A stretch of 18,187 nucleotides of DNA, from contig JAPZTS010000027.1 of assembly GCA_027533185.1 (NCBI GenBank), positions 1 to 18,187 on the forward strand, read 5' to 3'. The translations under genes and the position numbers were made by a program. This document shows positions 1 through 7,281 of the stretch, in pieces (the stretch's first letter is position 1; each line of letters starts with the position of its first letter). The notes beneath the pieces were generated by a model. It ran no database searches. It saw nothing but the letters and a program-made list of their open reading frames with translations, and had not been told where the DNA came from. This stretch comes from Leptospira sp. GTDB taxonomy: Bacteria > Spirochaetota > Leptospiria > Leptospirales > Leptospiraceae.

Positions 1-190
1 TCCATTCACTAAATGCATAGTTGACAAGAATGACTGCCAAAAAATGAAAAAGGAACGGAAAACTGAAGAAGGCATAAAAAATTAAAGAGGAAACAATCAG
101 AAGGGGCTTACGACCCTTCTGTGGAATATTCCAATACAGTAAATAGGTAACTACAAAAAGTATTAGATAGGGAATTGAATTAAATAGCAT
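1..190 (-). CDS. MBOAT-family O-acyltransferase, N-terminal fragment (cut by window edge)
   Basis: Reading the minus strand from an ATG at 190 gives 63 codons open to the window edge. The protein begins MLFNSIPYLILFVVTYLLYW, continues with a short basic loop (around residues 25-28), and then a second hydrophobic stretch. This is the typical beginning of membrane-bound O-acyltransferases of the AlgI/DltB type, which transfer acyl groups to extracytoplasmic polysaccharides. The catalytic His lies far downstream and is not in the window, so activity and substrate cannot be judged. The start is 15 bases after the sppA stop on the same strand, with an AAAAGG ribosome-binding site 11 bases upstream, so it is probably co-transcribed with sppA. 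Confidence 0.75.
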   Translation of the reverse strand, partial: MLFNSIPYLILFVVTYLLYWNIPQKGRKPLLIVSSLIFYAFFSFPFLFHFLAVILVNYAFSEW

Positions 191-205
191 GTACGCAGTT
201 GCCTT

Positions 206-1201
206 TTAGAGTTCCCATAAGTAATAAAATTTAGCATTCGATTGTGAACCTAAAATCTTATCTACGATTCCCGTTTGAGGAGTAGTCGTCTGGTTTTGCG
301 TTTGGTAGACATTTTCTACTTTAAACTTTCCTCTTTGGTATGTAATGATTCTAGGGTTTCCCGTTTTAGACCCTCTGTACTTTGGGTGTTGGACTAATTG
401 GTAGACAAAGTCATCAAAATAGCCGACGAAATCTACTAGCCCTTCTTTTTTCGCTTGGTCTGCTGTGAATATCCTACCATCACAAATTTCTTTTAAACGT
501 GACTCAGAGACGTTCGGTCTACCTCGCTTTACAATATCAAAAAATCTACCGTACAAACTGTCCACGATGGATTGTAAAATCTTTCTCTGTTCTGGGGTCA
601 TTTCGGTAAAAGGGGATCCAATCGCTTTGTTGGAACCTGATGTTATGGATTGGTCTTTCACACCAATTTTATCAAGTCCTTCCTTAAAATTCATTCCAGA
701 GAGAATCACTCCAACGGAGCCAGTAACTGTTGTTGGATGAGCTCCAACTATATCAGTTCCCATTGCGATATAGTAGGCACCACTGGCTGCTGTATCCATG
801 AATCCAGCAAGTACTGGAATTCCTGTCCTCGTTCGAAATTTTACAATCTCATGGTAGATGATATCACTGGCTGTGACTGTTCCGCCAGGAGAGTTTATTT
901 TTAATATGATCCCGCGCAAGTTGGGATCTCTTTCTGCGAATTTTAAGGATTCCTTTACCCGTGAGACGAGGGACTCAGTGCTTGGGCCAAAAAAGGATTC
1001 TTGGGTGCTATCGCTGATCATACCCTCAATAGAAATGATCAGGATTTTATCCGGGTCAGTTCCGCCGATGAGTTTTTCTTCAAAATCGGCTTTCCCTGTT
1101 GGGTTGAAGAGGGTCATGCTATTTCCAATTATACAGAATTGGAAGGAAAAACTTAAGAAAAGGATGGAAATTTGGAGAGCCAAATGATTTCTCTTGGACA
1201 T
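206..1201 (-). CDS. sppA: Signal peptide peptidase SppA, 36-kDa type
   Basis: A 331-residue S49-family serine protease that cleaves leftover signal peptides in the membrane. One hydrophobic N-terminal segment (about residues 7-24) anchors it, with the protease domain outside. The nucleophile is Ser140 in TAASGAYY and the general base is Lys192 in SGSNKAIGSP. Their 52-residue spacing equals that of Bacillus SppA (Ser147/Lys199, from family knowledge). INSPGGTVTASD (about 102-113) and TGSVGVI (160-166) are the other S49 signatures. The frame is open further upstream, but the ATG at 1201 has AGAAAGG just upstream and is followed directly by the hydrophobic anchor, so it was chosen. Cys23 follows Phe, which argues against a lipobox. 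An MBOAT gene follows 15 bases downstream; an epimerase-like gene diverges 55 bases away. Confidence 0.92.
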   Translation of the reverse strand: MSKRNHLALQISILFLSFSFQFCIIGNSMTLFNPTGKADFEEKLIGGTDPDKILIISIEGMISDSTQESFFGPSTESLVSRVKESLKFAERDPNLRGIILKINSPGGTVTASDIIYHEIVKFRTRTGIPVLAGFMDTAASGAYYIAMGTDIVGAHPTTVTGSVGVILSGMNFKEGLDKIGVKDQSITSGSNKAIGSPFTEMTPEQRKILQSIVDSLYGRFFDIVKRGRPNVSESRLKEICDGRIFTADQAKKEGLVDFVGYFDDFVYQLVQHPKYRGSKTGNPRIITYQRGKFKVENVYQTQNQTTTPQTGIVDKILGSQSNAKFYYLWEL

Positions 1202-1244
1202 AGAAACCTTTCTACGATCTGAAACTTGGGGTTCAATCATTTTT

Positions 1245-1249
1245 GGGAG
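1245..1249 (+). promoter_or_regulatory. Ribosome-binding site deciding a TTG start
   Basis: GGGAG lies seven bases before the TTG at 1257. No comparable site precedes the earlier in-frame TTG at 1194, so this site fixes the start of the epimerase-like gene. Confidence 0.6.
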
Positions 1250-1256
1250 CGAAAAC

Positions 1257-2153
1257 TTGTACCAATTAAAAACAAAACATGCACTCTTTGAGACATTTCC
1301 TACGGGCGGTGGCCAATGGTTGAAATTGGAACTTGCCTCTCCCGTGGATGGGAAAAAAATCTCTGTTGTTGCTGGGCACAAATCGCCGGATCCCTTTTTC
1401 GCTTCTGGCTCCTTTTTGATGTTTCCTTGGGTAAACCGACTCGAACCAAATCCTTGGGCAAGGGAGCCATTCTATCCGAGTATACATTGGCTAACTGATG
1501 GAAATGGAATCCCTCTGCATGGATTGTACCACAACCTTCCAAGAACCCTCGCCAGAGAAAAGGTATCAGACACGGAATCCACTTGCGAATTTGATATGGA
1601 AATCCCAGATACTTGGAAGGGAACGCAGCTTTCTCAAATTCAAATCCGCGAATGTTATGAACTTACAGATTCTGCCCTAACGATTGTTTACAAATTAAAG
1701 AATGAATCAGATACAGACCTCCCTTTTGCTTTAGGTATACATCCTTATTTTCGTTGGAACGAAGATGAGTCTATTGACGATTTGTACTTATTTGGGTCGG
1801 GGTTTTTTAAAGTTAAATTGGGAGACTATCTTTTACCTGAAAAAGTAATCACCGAGCAGATCTTCCTTTCAGGTGAGGAGTCCCTCGGCGGAGTTAAATT
1901 GGATGATTTGTATCAAACTGCAGACAAGTTGTCCCCGTTTGTCGGGATTTTCTCTATGAATAAAAAAGAGAAACTTCTAATTGAAGGTGGAGACTTCTAC
2001 CAAATCTACACTCCGCAAGACCGTCGTTCGATTGCCATTGAACCTATGACCGGTACGGGGAATTTTCTACACTACCCAGGTGGAAGTCCGAGAATTTTAC
2101 CGAAGCAGAGCGAAAAAAAAATTCAATTTTGTATCAGATTGGATCGTTTTTAA
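1257..2153 (+). CDS. Aldose 1-epimerase (galactose mutarotase-like) family protein
   Basis: A 298-residue protein of the aldose-1-epimerase fold, which interconverts the alpha and beta anomers of sugars. Visible family features are PWVNRL (57-62), IPLHGL with His88 (85-90), LGIHPYF with the probable catalytic His162 (159-165), and EPMTG with Glu262 near the C-terminus, the place of the catalytic Glu in this family. The frame is open back to a TTG at 1194, but that would overlap sppA. The TTG at 1257 has GGGAG at 1245-1249, seven bases upstream, and gives a normal family N-terminus, so it was chosen. The sugar substrate (free hexose or hexose 6-phosphate) cannot be told from sequence. It is divergent from sppA. 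Confidence 0.85.
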   Translation: MYQLKTKHALFETFPTGGGQWLKLELASPVDGKKISVVAGHKSPDPFFASGSFLMFPWVNRLEPNPWAREPFYPSIHWLTDGNGIPLHGLYHNLPRTLAREKVSDTESTCEFDMEIPDTWKGTQLSQIQIRECYELTDSALTIVYKLKNESDTDLPFALGIHPYFRWNEDESIDDLYLFGSGFFKVKLGDYLLPEKVITEQIFLSGEESLGGVKLDDLYQTADKLSPFVGIFSMNKKEKLLIEGGDFYQIYTPQDRRSIAIEPMTGTGNFLHYPGGSPRILPKQSEKKIQFCIRLDRF

Positions 2154-2201
2154 AAGAACTTTTTTCGAACACACTGTCTAAATACCGAGGTTTCATTCAC
2201 A

Positions 2202-2411
2202 ATGTCTGATGCTATTGTCAATACATGTAAAAAGATTAGTAAAAACTTATTAGAAATCAAATACTTTGCAGAGAAAAAGAACACGAGTCGAACATCTGTT
2301 TATCGAGCCCTACAGGACCAAAAAATCAATGAAGTAGTGTTAGGGAAAAATTCTCGATTTATTATATTGGATGATCTAGCAAAGAAGTGGAAACCAGGTA
2401 GACAGGCCTAA
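2202..2411 (+). CDS. Small helix-turn-helix DNA-binding protein (HTH_17/excisionase-like)
   Basis: A 69-residue protein. The segment from about residue 17 to the end follows the pattern of MerR/excisionase-type winged helices: a first helix (IKYFAEKKN), a turn, a recognition helix (SRTSVYRAL), then a short wing (EVVLGKNSRFIILDDLAKKW) ending in the usual xDLxxW pattern. Such proteins act either as excision cofactors or as small transcription factors; no integrase or phage gene is nearby, so a regulator role is more likely here. The start ATG has GAGG 11 bases upstream. The last 50 bases overlap, tail to tail, the 3' end of the minus-strand gene at 2362-3234. The target is unknown. Confidence 0.7.
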   Translation: MSDAIVNTCKKISKNLLEIKYFAEKKNTSRTSVYRALQDQKINEVVLGKNSRFIILDDLAKKWKPGRQA

Positions 2412-3234
2412 ACCTGGCATCGCTTTCCCTTCTTAGTTCGATACTGTATTTTTTAACCAAAACAGTATCTATTTCTTGAGATTGCCAAACCTCTTCTGGA
2501 ATGGCATTGCGAATTTCATCTGGAAGTTGTGGGTTTAAATTCCAATATTTTAATAGATATTCGTCAGATTGTTTTTCTAAGAGATATCCGCGGAATTTCC
2601 AGATAGAGTCACCAAAGCTGGTCTCGTTCCATCTTTCCCGTTCGCGCACATAACATTCCGCTAGTTTGGGATAGGGTCTTTTGAACCTTTGTTTAGTAAA
2701 AAGATATTCAATCGATTCTAAGTGTCCGATTCTAAGTTTTATCTCCACACCCGATTCGAAGTTTAGGATCCATCCATCACTCCATCCCACTGGAATTTTT
2801 GTATTGAGTTTGCCTTTTACTTCCAATAGATTTAGAAGATAGATACGTTTTGGTTCGGTAAAAAAGTTTTGGAGTACCTTCTTCCAATGGGGAAGTTGGA
2901 TGGAATACGGAGAATCTTTACTCCCAACCTCTTCCAATCCCAGCAAAATCTTCCATAAAAAATCTGAAACCCTTTCTCGTTTCCAAGTAACAAAGGATTC
3001 ACCTAGCAAAAAGTATGCGTTTCTCTCTGGAAAATTACAAATGAGTTCACAGTCGATTTTTAGTTTCGATTTGCCCAAAAAGTATGGGAAAACTTGGTAT
3101 GCCAACTGAGTGGCTTTGATACATCTTTGAATAGGGAATTGCAAATGAGCTAGTTCTTCCTCCAGCTCTTTTGCCGTTTTAGGAAGTCCTAATATTTCTA
3201 ATTCCAATCGAATTGTAGATAAGTTTTTCCGCAT
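2362..3234 (-). CDS. Hypothetical protein, 290 residues
   Basis: I do not recognise a family. The protein has no signal peptide or obvious membrane segment. It is rich in Leu, Trp, Lys and Glu, starts with a probably helical region (ELEILGLPKTAKELEEEL), and reads as a soluble cytoplasmic protein of mixed structure. The full-length frame and the absence of other plausible frames on either strand support it as a real gene. The ATG at 3234 is preceded by no Shine-Dalgarno sequence but has TATAGA only four bases upstream (see findings). Its last 16 or so codons overlap the helix-turn-helix gene on the other strand. It is divergent from the LOG-family gene, 33 bases apart. Confidence 0.6.
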   Translation of the reverse strand: MRKNLSTIRLELEILGLPKTAKELEEELAHLQFPIQRCIKATQLAYQVFPYFLGKSKLKIDCELICNFPERNAYFLLGESFVTWKRERVSDFLWKILLGLEEVGSKDSPYSIQLPHWKKVLQNFFTEPKRIYLLNLLEVKGKLNTKIPVGWSDGWILNFESGVEIKLRIGHLESIEYLFTKQRFKRPYPKLAECYVRERERWNETSFGDSIWKFRGYLLEKQSDEYLLKYWNLNPQLPDEIRNAIPEEVWQSQEIDTVLVKKYSIELRRESDARFRPVYLVSTSLLDHPI

Positions 3235-3238
3235 GTTT

Positions 3239-3262
3239 TCTATAGCTTGGTCGATCTATAGA
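3239..3262. promoter_or_regulatory. Paired TATAGA elements in a 33-base divergent gap
   Basis: CTATAG occurs at 3240-3245 and again at 3256-3261. Read on each gene's own strand this gives TATAGA ending five bases before the plus-strand ATG (3268) and four bases before the minus-strand ATG (3234). Both resemble a -10 box (4 of 6 bases of TATAAT). No good -35 hexamer is visible at the usual distance for the plus strand, so the promoter call is tentative. Confidence 0.35.
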
Positions 3263-3267
3263 GCAGT

Positions 3268-4020
3268 ATGTCAGATTTATCCTTTGAGAATCGAGATTTT
3301 TTATGGGGAAATGATGCAGGCCCTGTTCGAATTCTATCAGAATACCTCCACCCCAAGGCAGAGCTCACGAAACAGGATGTGAAAAACACCCTTGTGGTTT
3401 TTGGTTCCGCAAGAATACCAAGCCCGGAAACAAAACAGTCTCAACCGCATAAAGACTTACAGGCACTTACAAAGTACTATGAGGATTGTGTCCTTTTTAC
3501 CAAAGAGATCACAAATTGGGCAAAGAATGAGAAGAAAAATCCACTTCTCGTTTGTACAGGTGGGGGTCCTGGAATCATGGAGGCTGGCAATCGTGGCGCT
3601 AAAGAGGCTGGTGGAAAGTCGCTTGCGCTTAATATTGTTCTCCCGCACGAGCAGGAAGCAAATCCCTTCGCAATTCCTGACCTGACCTTTGAATTTCATT
3701 ATTTTTTTATGAGAAAACTCTGGTTTATGAAGCATTGCCGTGGTATGGCAGCATTCCCGGGCGGGTTTGGAACATTTGATGAATTGTTTGAGACATTGAC
3801 CTTGGTCCAAACGGGAAAAAAGACAAAAATTCCGATCCTTCTCTATGGATCCGAGTTTTGGAAGAAGGTAGTGAATTTTTCATACCTCTCTGACCTTGGG
3901 CTGATTTCAAAGGAAGACTTAGATCTTTTTGGGTTCGCAGATACCCCGGAGGAGGCAGTTCGTTTCTTCCAGGAACGGATTCGTTTCGAATTGACCCAAA
4001 CCGATGGTACAAAATCATAG
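3268..4020 (+). CDS. LOG-family (TIGR00730-type) nucleotide 5'-monophosphate phosphoribohydrolase-like protein
   Basis: A 250-residue Rossmann-fold protein. It carries CTGGGPGIMEAGNRGA (96-111) and the family signature PGGFGTFDE (164-172), preceded by FFMRK with Arg149 and Lys150. In characterised LOG proteins the PGGxGTxxE motif and the preceding Arg/Lys bind and hydrolyse the N-glycosidic bond of nucleoside or cytokinin 5'-monophosphates. Old databases call such proteins lysine decarboxylases, which is not supported by function. The N-terminal 40 residues extend ahead of the fold. rpmB begins 18 bases downstream on the same strand, so a LOG-rpmB-nth transcript is plausible. The true substrate is unknown. 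The start lacks a clear Shine-Dalgarno site. Confidence 0.88.
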   Translation: MSDLSFENRDFLWGNDAGPVRILSEYLHPKAELTKQDVKNTLVVFGSARIPSPETKQSQPHKDLQALTKYYEDCVLFTKEITNWAKNEKKNPLLVCTGGGPGIMEAGNRGAKEAGGKSLALNIVLPHEQEANPFAIPDLTFEFHYFFMRKLWFMKHCRGMAAFPGGFGTFDELFETLTLVQTGKKTKIPILLYGSEFWKKVVNFSYLSDLGLISKEDLDLFGFADTPEEAVRFFQERIRFELTQTDGTKS

Positions 4021-4038
4021 CGAAACAAGGTAATAATT

Positions 4039-4326
4039 ATGGCTAGAACATGTGTTGTAACGGGAAAAGGTACCACTGCGGGGAATAATGTATCCCACTC
4101 TCACAAGAAGAATCGCAGGATCTGGAAGGTAAACGTTATTACAAAGAAGATTTTTTTAGAAGATGAAAACCGATGGGTTCGTGTGAAAATATCTACGCGT
4201 GCACTTCGTACGCTTCGGAAAAAAGGACTCAAAGTTGCAATCAAGGATCATGGTGGTGATTTAGCAGCTCTTACTCCTAAAAAGTATGCTGGAGTAGCTC
4301 CTAAAGCAAAACTTGCTACAGCTTAA
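4039..4326 (+). CDS. rpmB: 50S ribosomal protein L28
   Basis: A 95-residue protein of the large ribosomal subunit. The N-terminus [20 protein letters not shown] is the classic L28 start, followed by the basic [11 protein letters not shown] and the [16 protein letters not shown] segments. Most bacterial L28 proteins are about 60-80 residues, so the last 15-20 residues (Ala/Lys-rich, ending [14 protein letters not shown]) form a C-terminal extension. AAGG lies eight bases before the ATG. It sits between the LOG-family gene (18 bases upstream) and nth (20 bases downstream), not with rpmG as in many bacteria. Confidence 0.96.
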   Translation: MARTCVVTGKGTTAGNNVSHSHKKNRRIWKVNVITKKIFLEDENRWVRVKISTRALRTLRKKGLKVAIKDHGGDLAALTPKKYAGVAPKAKLATA

Positions 4327-4346
4327 TCCAGCAAACTTCTTGTTTT

Positions 4347-4994
4347 GTGAACCAGTCCCAAAACAAACTTCGCCTCACCAAGATTTACAAGCTACTACAG
4401 AGTGAATATGGTGAGGTGGAAACTCCCCTCCATTTCAAACAACCCCACGAACTTGCGATTGCAGTGATTTTATCTGCGCAGTGTACAGATGATCGGGTGA
4501 ACCTCGTAACTCCTGAACTATTCAAAACGTTTCCAAACTTAGAATCTTTCGCGAATGCAAAGCTAAAGGACATCGAAACCAAAATTTTCTCCACAGGTTT
4601 TTACAAAAACAAGGCAAAGTCCATCCAAGGATTTGCGAAGATGGTTTTAAATGAGTTTGGTGGAAGAATACCTGAGTCTATGGAGGATGCAATCCGTCTT
4701 CCTGGTTTTGGAAGGAAAACTGCAAATGTGGTGCTTGCAGAACTTTATGGAAGTTCGGACGGATTTGTTGTAGATACGCATGTAAAGAGACTTACGAAGA
4801 GGTTGGGATTTACAAAGAGTACGAATCCAATCCAAATCGAAAAAGATATGCTGAAGCTAACTCCTAAGGAGTGGTGCCGAAACCTTTCGTTGTACCTAAT
4901 ATTTCTCGGTCGTAAGAATTGTTCGGCAAGGCGGACGGACTGTCCAACTTGCCCCATTCGGAATCATTGTCCTTCGGCTTCGAAGGCAATTTAG
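4347..4994 (+). CDS. nth: Endonuclease III (DNA N-glycosylase/AP lyase)
   Basis: A 215-residue base-excision-repair enzyme that removes oxidised pyrimidines and nicks the abasic site. The helix-hairpin-helix LPGFGRKTANVV begins at residue 118 and holds the catalytic Lys124. The essential Asp143 is in VVDTHV. The [4Fe-4S] loop is complete, with Cys spacing C-x6-C-x2-C-x5-C in CSARRTDCPTCPIRNHC near the C-terminus. The gene starts with GTG; no ATG in frame gives a full-length protein and no strong ribosome-binding site is seen, so translation may be coupled to rpmB 20 bases upstream. The final 131 bases, which encode the cluster loop, overlap the 3' end of the minus-strand gene 4864-5688. Confidence 0.95.
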   Translation: MNQSQNKLRLTKIYKLLQSEYGEVETPLHFKQPHELAIAVILSAQCTDDRVNLVTPELFKTFPNLESFANAKLKDIETKIFSTGFYKNKAKSIQGFAKMVLNEFGGRIPESMEDAIRLPGFGRKTANVVLAELYGSSDGFVVDTHVKRLTKRLGFTKSTNPIQIEKDMLKLTPKEWCRNLSLYLIFLGRKNCSARRTDCPTCPIRNHCPSASKAI

Positions 4995-5688
4995 GTTTTG
5001 GAAGCGACTCTTCCGAAAATTTATCTGATTTTGGTTTCCAGGAACGATTTCGATCTGTTAGGTTGATAGATGTAATTTCATAGTTTTGACGAATTAAATT
5101 TCGATTCCGAAAGTATAGGGACAAAACTCCAAGTTTCCCAAATTCCTTTGGACATTCAACCTGGTGGAGATTCTGAAGGTAGACAAAGCTTGCTCTAGGC
5201 TTTTTTTCTCCAAAAACGAAGATTGGCGCTCCATCAGAAGATTTTGGAATCTGGGCAAGTGATCCTTCTTCGTTTTCAGACAAAAAAAGAATCCATGCGT
5301 CGTAGTCCTCTAAGTCCGTTTCACCCAAAAGATTTTGAATTCCACCTACACCTAGTTTAACGGAACCATGCTCCAAAATCCTATCTCTTGATGGTTCAAT
5401 GCCATCGAATGGGTATTCTTTTTTGAATTTTGCAGAAACAAATGGGAAAAATAGATACCCTTTTCCATTCTTTAATTCTAAATTTATTTTTTCTTTTTCG
5501 ACGTAACCCAAAAGAGCGCTGAGTCCACCCCGTCCTTCCTCGTCCATCTTCGAAAATAGCTCGTCACCGCAAGAGATATAGAATCGGAACTCTCGGTCTT
5601 TTATGGACGGATGAGCACTCGTATTTTGAAAAATCAGTAAAAACAAGACGGAAATCAAAATGGGAAGAAGTGAAAGACGGTTTGGCAT
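4864..5688 (-). CDS. Exported hypothetical protein, 274 residues
   Basis: No certain family. It starts with a signal peptide: basic MPNRL, a long hydrophobic core, and a probable cleavage site after QNTSA (residue 25). The mature part has a segment GRGGLSALLGYVEKEKI that faintly recalls the start of 5'-nucleotidase-type metallophosphoesterases, but without their metal ligands. The C-terminal tail of some 65 residues is rich in Pro, Lys, Ser and Asp and looks disordered. The ATG at 5688 was chosen over the upstream frame because AGGGA lies eight bases before it and the signal peptide follows directly. The last 43 codons are antisense to the end of nth. It is divergent from ubiA across 88 bases and probably periplasmic. 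Confidence 0.7.
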   Translation of the reverse strand: MPNRLSLLPILISVLFLLIFQNTSAHPSIKDREFRFYISCGDELFSKMDEEGRGGLSALLGYVEKEKINLELKNGKGYLFFPFVSAKFKKEYPFDGIEPSRDRILEHGSVKLGVGGIQNLLGETDLEDYDAWILFLSENEEGSLAQIPKSSDGAPIFVFGEKKPRASFVYLQNLHQVECPKEFGKLGVLSLYFRNRNLIRQNYEITSINLTDRNRSWKPKSDKFSEESLPKPKLPSKPKDNDSEWGKLDSPSALPNNSYDREILGTTKGFGTTP

Positions 5689-5776
5689 AGAAAATTTCCC
5701 TGGTTTAAAGAACGGACATTTTGTTAGGAAAGTGAACGAAAAAACCTTTCCATGGTCTAAAGAAGGGGAATCTACC
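5689..5776. promoter_or_regulatory. Divergent intergenic region with direct and inverted repeats
   Basis: This 88-base gap separates the minus-strand exported gene from ubiA. It holds an imperfect direct repeat, TGGTTTAAAGAAC at 5701-5713 and TGGTCTAAAGAAG at 5753-5765 (11 of 13 bases identical, start-to-start 52 bases). Between them is an inverted repeat, GGAAAG at 5727-5732 and CTTTCC at 5746-5751. The arrangement suits an operator serving both genes, but no regulator is known and no clear -35/-10 pair was found. Confidence 0.35.
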
Positions 5777-6688
5777 ATGAAGTTCCTAAAGAATATCGTA
5801 TTGTATGCAAAGATGATCAAGTTCTCTCATAGTTTGTTTGCTCTTCCCTTTGCCGGGATAAGCTTTATATTGGCATATCTAGAGTCGTCGCTCGAATGGG
5901 GGGACGTATTGCGGATTTTCCTTTTGATCATTGTTTGTATGGTGAGTGCAAGAAGTGCTGCAATGGGTTTCAACCGGTATGTCGATGCAGAAATAGATGA
6001 AAAAAACCCCCGCACGAAAGAGAGAGAAATTCCTTCGGGGAAAATCTCCAAACTCTCCGCCTTACTCTTTATTGGGCTTTCTTCTTTTATCTTCATATTT
6101 GCTAGTTTCTTTGTAAACAAACTAGCATTCCTATTGTCTTTCCCGGCTCTCTTTACCCTTTTTCTCTATTCTCTTACTAAGAGGTTTACCTTTTTCTGCC
6201 ACCTAGTCCTCGGTTTTGCGATATCTCTTGCCCCACTGGGAGCGTGGATTGCTGTCACAGAAAACATCAGTTTGGTGCCAATTTTATTTTCTCTTGGATT
6301 ACTATTTCATATTGCCGCATTTGATGTTTTATACGCAATCCAGGATATGAATTTTGACAAAGTAGAAAACTTAAAATCTATACCTTCTGTTCTTGGAGAA
6401 AACAATTCCCGAACAATTGCCGTTTTTTTACATTTGCTTTCGCTCTTTTTCTTTGTTTGGGCAGGCATCAATGCAGGATTGGAATGGATGTATTTTTTGA
6501 TCCTCTTTGCAATAGGTGTTCTCATTTTATATGAACATAAAATTTCTTACGATTCGAAAACCAAAGATCTTCCAATCCAATTCTATCAAGTCAATTCCTG
6601 GATTAGCGTAATCTTATTTTTTGCTATTTTGTTTGATAAATGGAATGAATTTCTAATCAAACTTTCGAGTGGTATCAGCTTCCAATGA
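5777..6688 (+). CDS. ubiA: UbiA-family aromatic prenyltransferase (4-hydroxybenzoate / menaquinone type)
   Basis: A 303-residue polytopic membrane enzyme that attaches a polyprenyl chain to an aromatic acid in quinone synthesis. The first Mg-diphosphate motif is NRYVDAEID (Asn66, Asp70, Asp74), the second is QDMNFD (Asp190, Asp194), and about eight or nine hydrophobic segments follow the UbiA pattern. The ATG at 5777 has AAGGGG eight bases upstream. The stop overlaps the ubiX start as ATGA, so the two are translationally coupled. Leptospira makes menaquinone and, as far as I recall, by the futalosine route, where the UbiA and UbiX homologues are MqnP and MqnM; on that basis the substrate would be 1,4-dihydroxy-6-naphthoate rather than 4-hydroxybenzoate. 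This substrate is inference. Confidence 0.9.
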   Translation: MKFLKNIVLYAKMIKFSHSLFALPFAGISFILAYLESSLEWGDVLRIFLLIIVCMVSARSAAMGFNRYVDAEIDEKNPRTKEREIPSGKISKLSALLFIGLSSFIFIFASFFVNKLAFLLSFPALFTLFLYSLTKRFTFFCHLVLGFAISLAPLGAWIAVTENISLVPILFSLGLLFHIAAFDVLYAIQDMNFDKVENLKSIPSVLGENNSRTIAVFLHLLSLFFFVWAGINAGLEWMYFLILFAIGVLILYEHKISYDSKTKDLPIQFYQVNSWISVILFFAILFDKWNEFLIKLSSGISFQ

Positions 6689-7281
6689 GACTCGTTGTCG
6701 GCCTAGCGGGTGCTAGTGGGTCTATTTATGCCGCTCGATTTTTACGAGCACTCATGGAAAAGGAAGGAGAAACCTACCTAACTGTGAGTCCAGCATCCTT
6801 ACGTATCTTTTCTGAGGAATATGAAACGAAGGTGGATTCTCCTGAAGCTATCCTTAGTTTTATAACAGAAAAATGGAACCCAAAACAAATCCACAAGTTC
6901 CATATACGTAATTTTTTTGATATTGGTTCAGACATAGCGAGTGGTTCAAATGTTTGGGATGCAATGGTAGTTGTCCCCTGTAGTATGAAAACCGTTGCCT
7001 CTATGAATGCGGGGCTCACTGAAAATTTAATAGAGCGTGCTGCCGATGTTACCTTAAAGGAAAGACGACGACTAATTGTTGTTCCAAGGGAAACTCCCTT
7101 CAATCGTATTCATCTTAGAAATCTGCTCTCACTGGACGAAGCAGGTGCTATTATCCTTCCAGCATCCCCCGGATTTTATCAGATGCCAAAAACCCTAGAT
7201 GATCTGGGCGACTTTATTGCAGGAAGGATATTCAATTTACTCGGTGTGGACCAAACCCTTTTTCCTAAATGGGAGGGGTAA
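6685..7281 (+). CDS. ubiX: Flavin prenyltransferase UbiX
   Basis: A 198-residue enzyme that adds a dimethylallyl group to FMN, making the prenylated flavin needed by UbiD-type decarboxylases. It has the N-terminal FMN loop LAGASGS (7-13), the [12 protein letters not shown] segment (97-107), [14 protein letters not shown] (127-140, with the RETP phosphate-binding motif), and the C-terminal [11 protein letters not shown] (158-168). Length is normal. It is coupled to ubiA by an ATGA overlap, as expected for a quinone prenylation and decarboxylation pair. No ubiD homologue is in the window. The 3' end overlaps the minus-strand thioesterase gene by 17 bases. Confidence 0.95.
   Translation: MRLVVGLAGASGSIYAARFLRALMEKEGETYLTVSPASLRIFSEEYETKVDSPEAILSFITEKWNPKQIHKFHIRNFFDIGSDIASGSNVWDAMVVVPCSMKTVASMNAGLTENLIERAADVTLKERRRLIVVPRETPFNRIHLRNLLSLDEAGAIILPASPGFYQMPKTLDDLGDFIAGRIFNLLGVDQTLFPKWEG

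Noticed and set aside
1133..1135. Lipobox Cys at residue 23 of SppA
   Set aside because: The preceding residue is Phe, which does not suit signal peptidase II; a plain membrane anchor is more likely.
1202..1381. N-terminal extension of SppA to an upstream start at 1381
   Set aside because: The extra 60 residues have no family match, overlap the divergent epimerase gene, and the ATG at 1201 has a good ribosome-binding site and directly precedes the membrane anchor.
2150..2168. Terminator after the epimerase gene (AAAAG/CTTTT followed by T residues)
   Set aside because: The stem is only A/T-rich with a two-base loop, too weak to be convincing.
3268..4020. Lysine decarboxylase annotation for the LOG-family protein
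   Set aside because: The PGGxGTxxE motif marks phosphoribohydrolases; no PLP-binding features are present.
5660..5776. N-terminal extension of UbiA to 5660
   Set aside because: It would overlap the divergent exported gene; the ATG at 5777 has AAGGGG eight bases upstream and a normal UbiA start.
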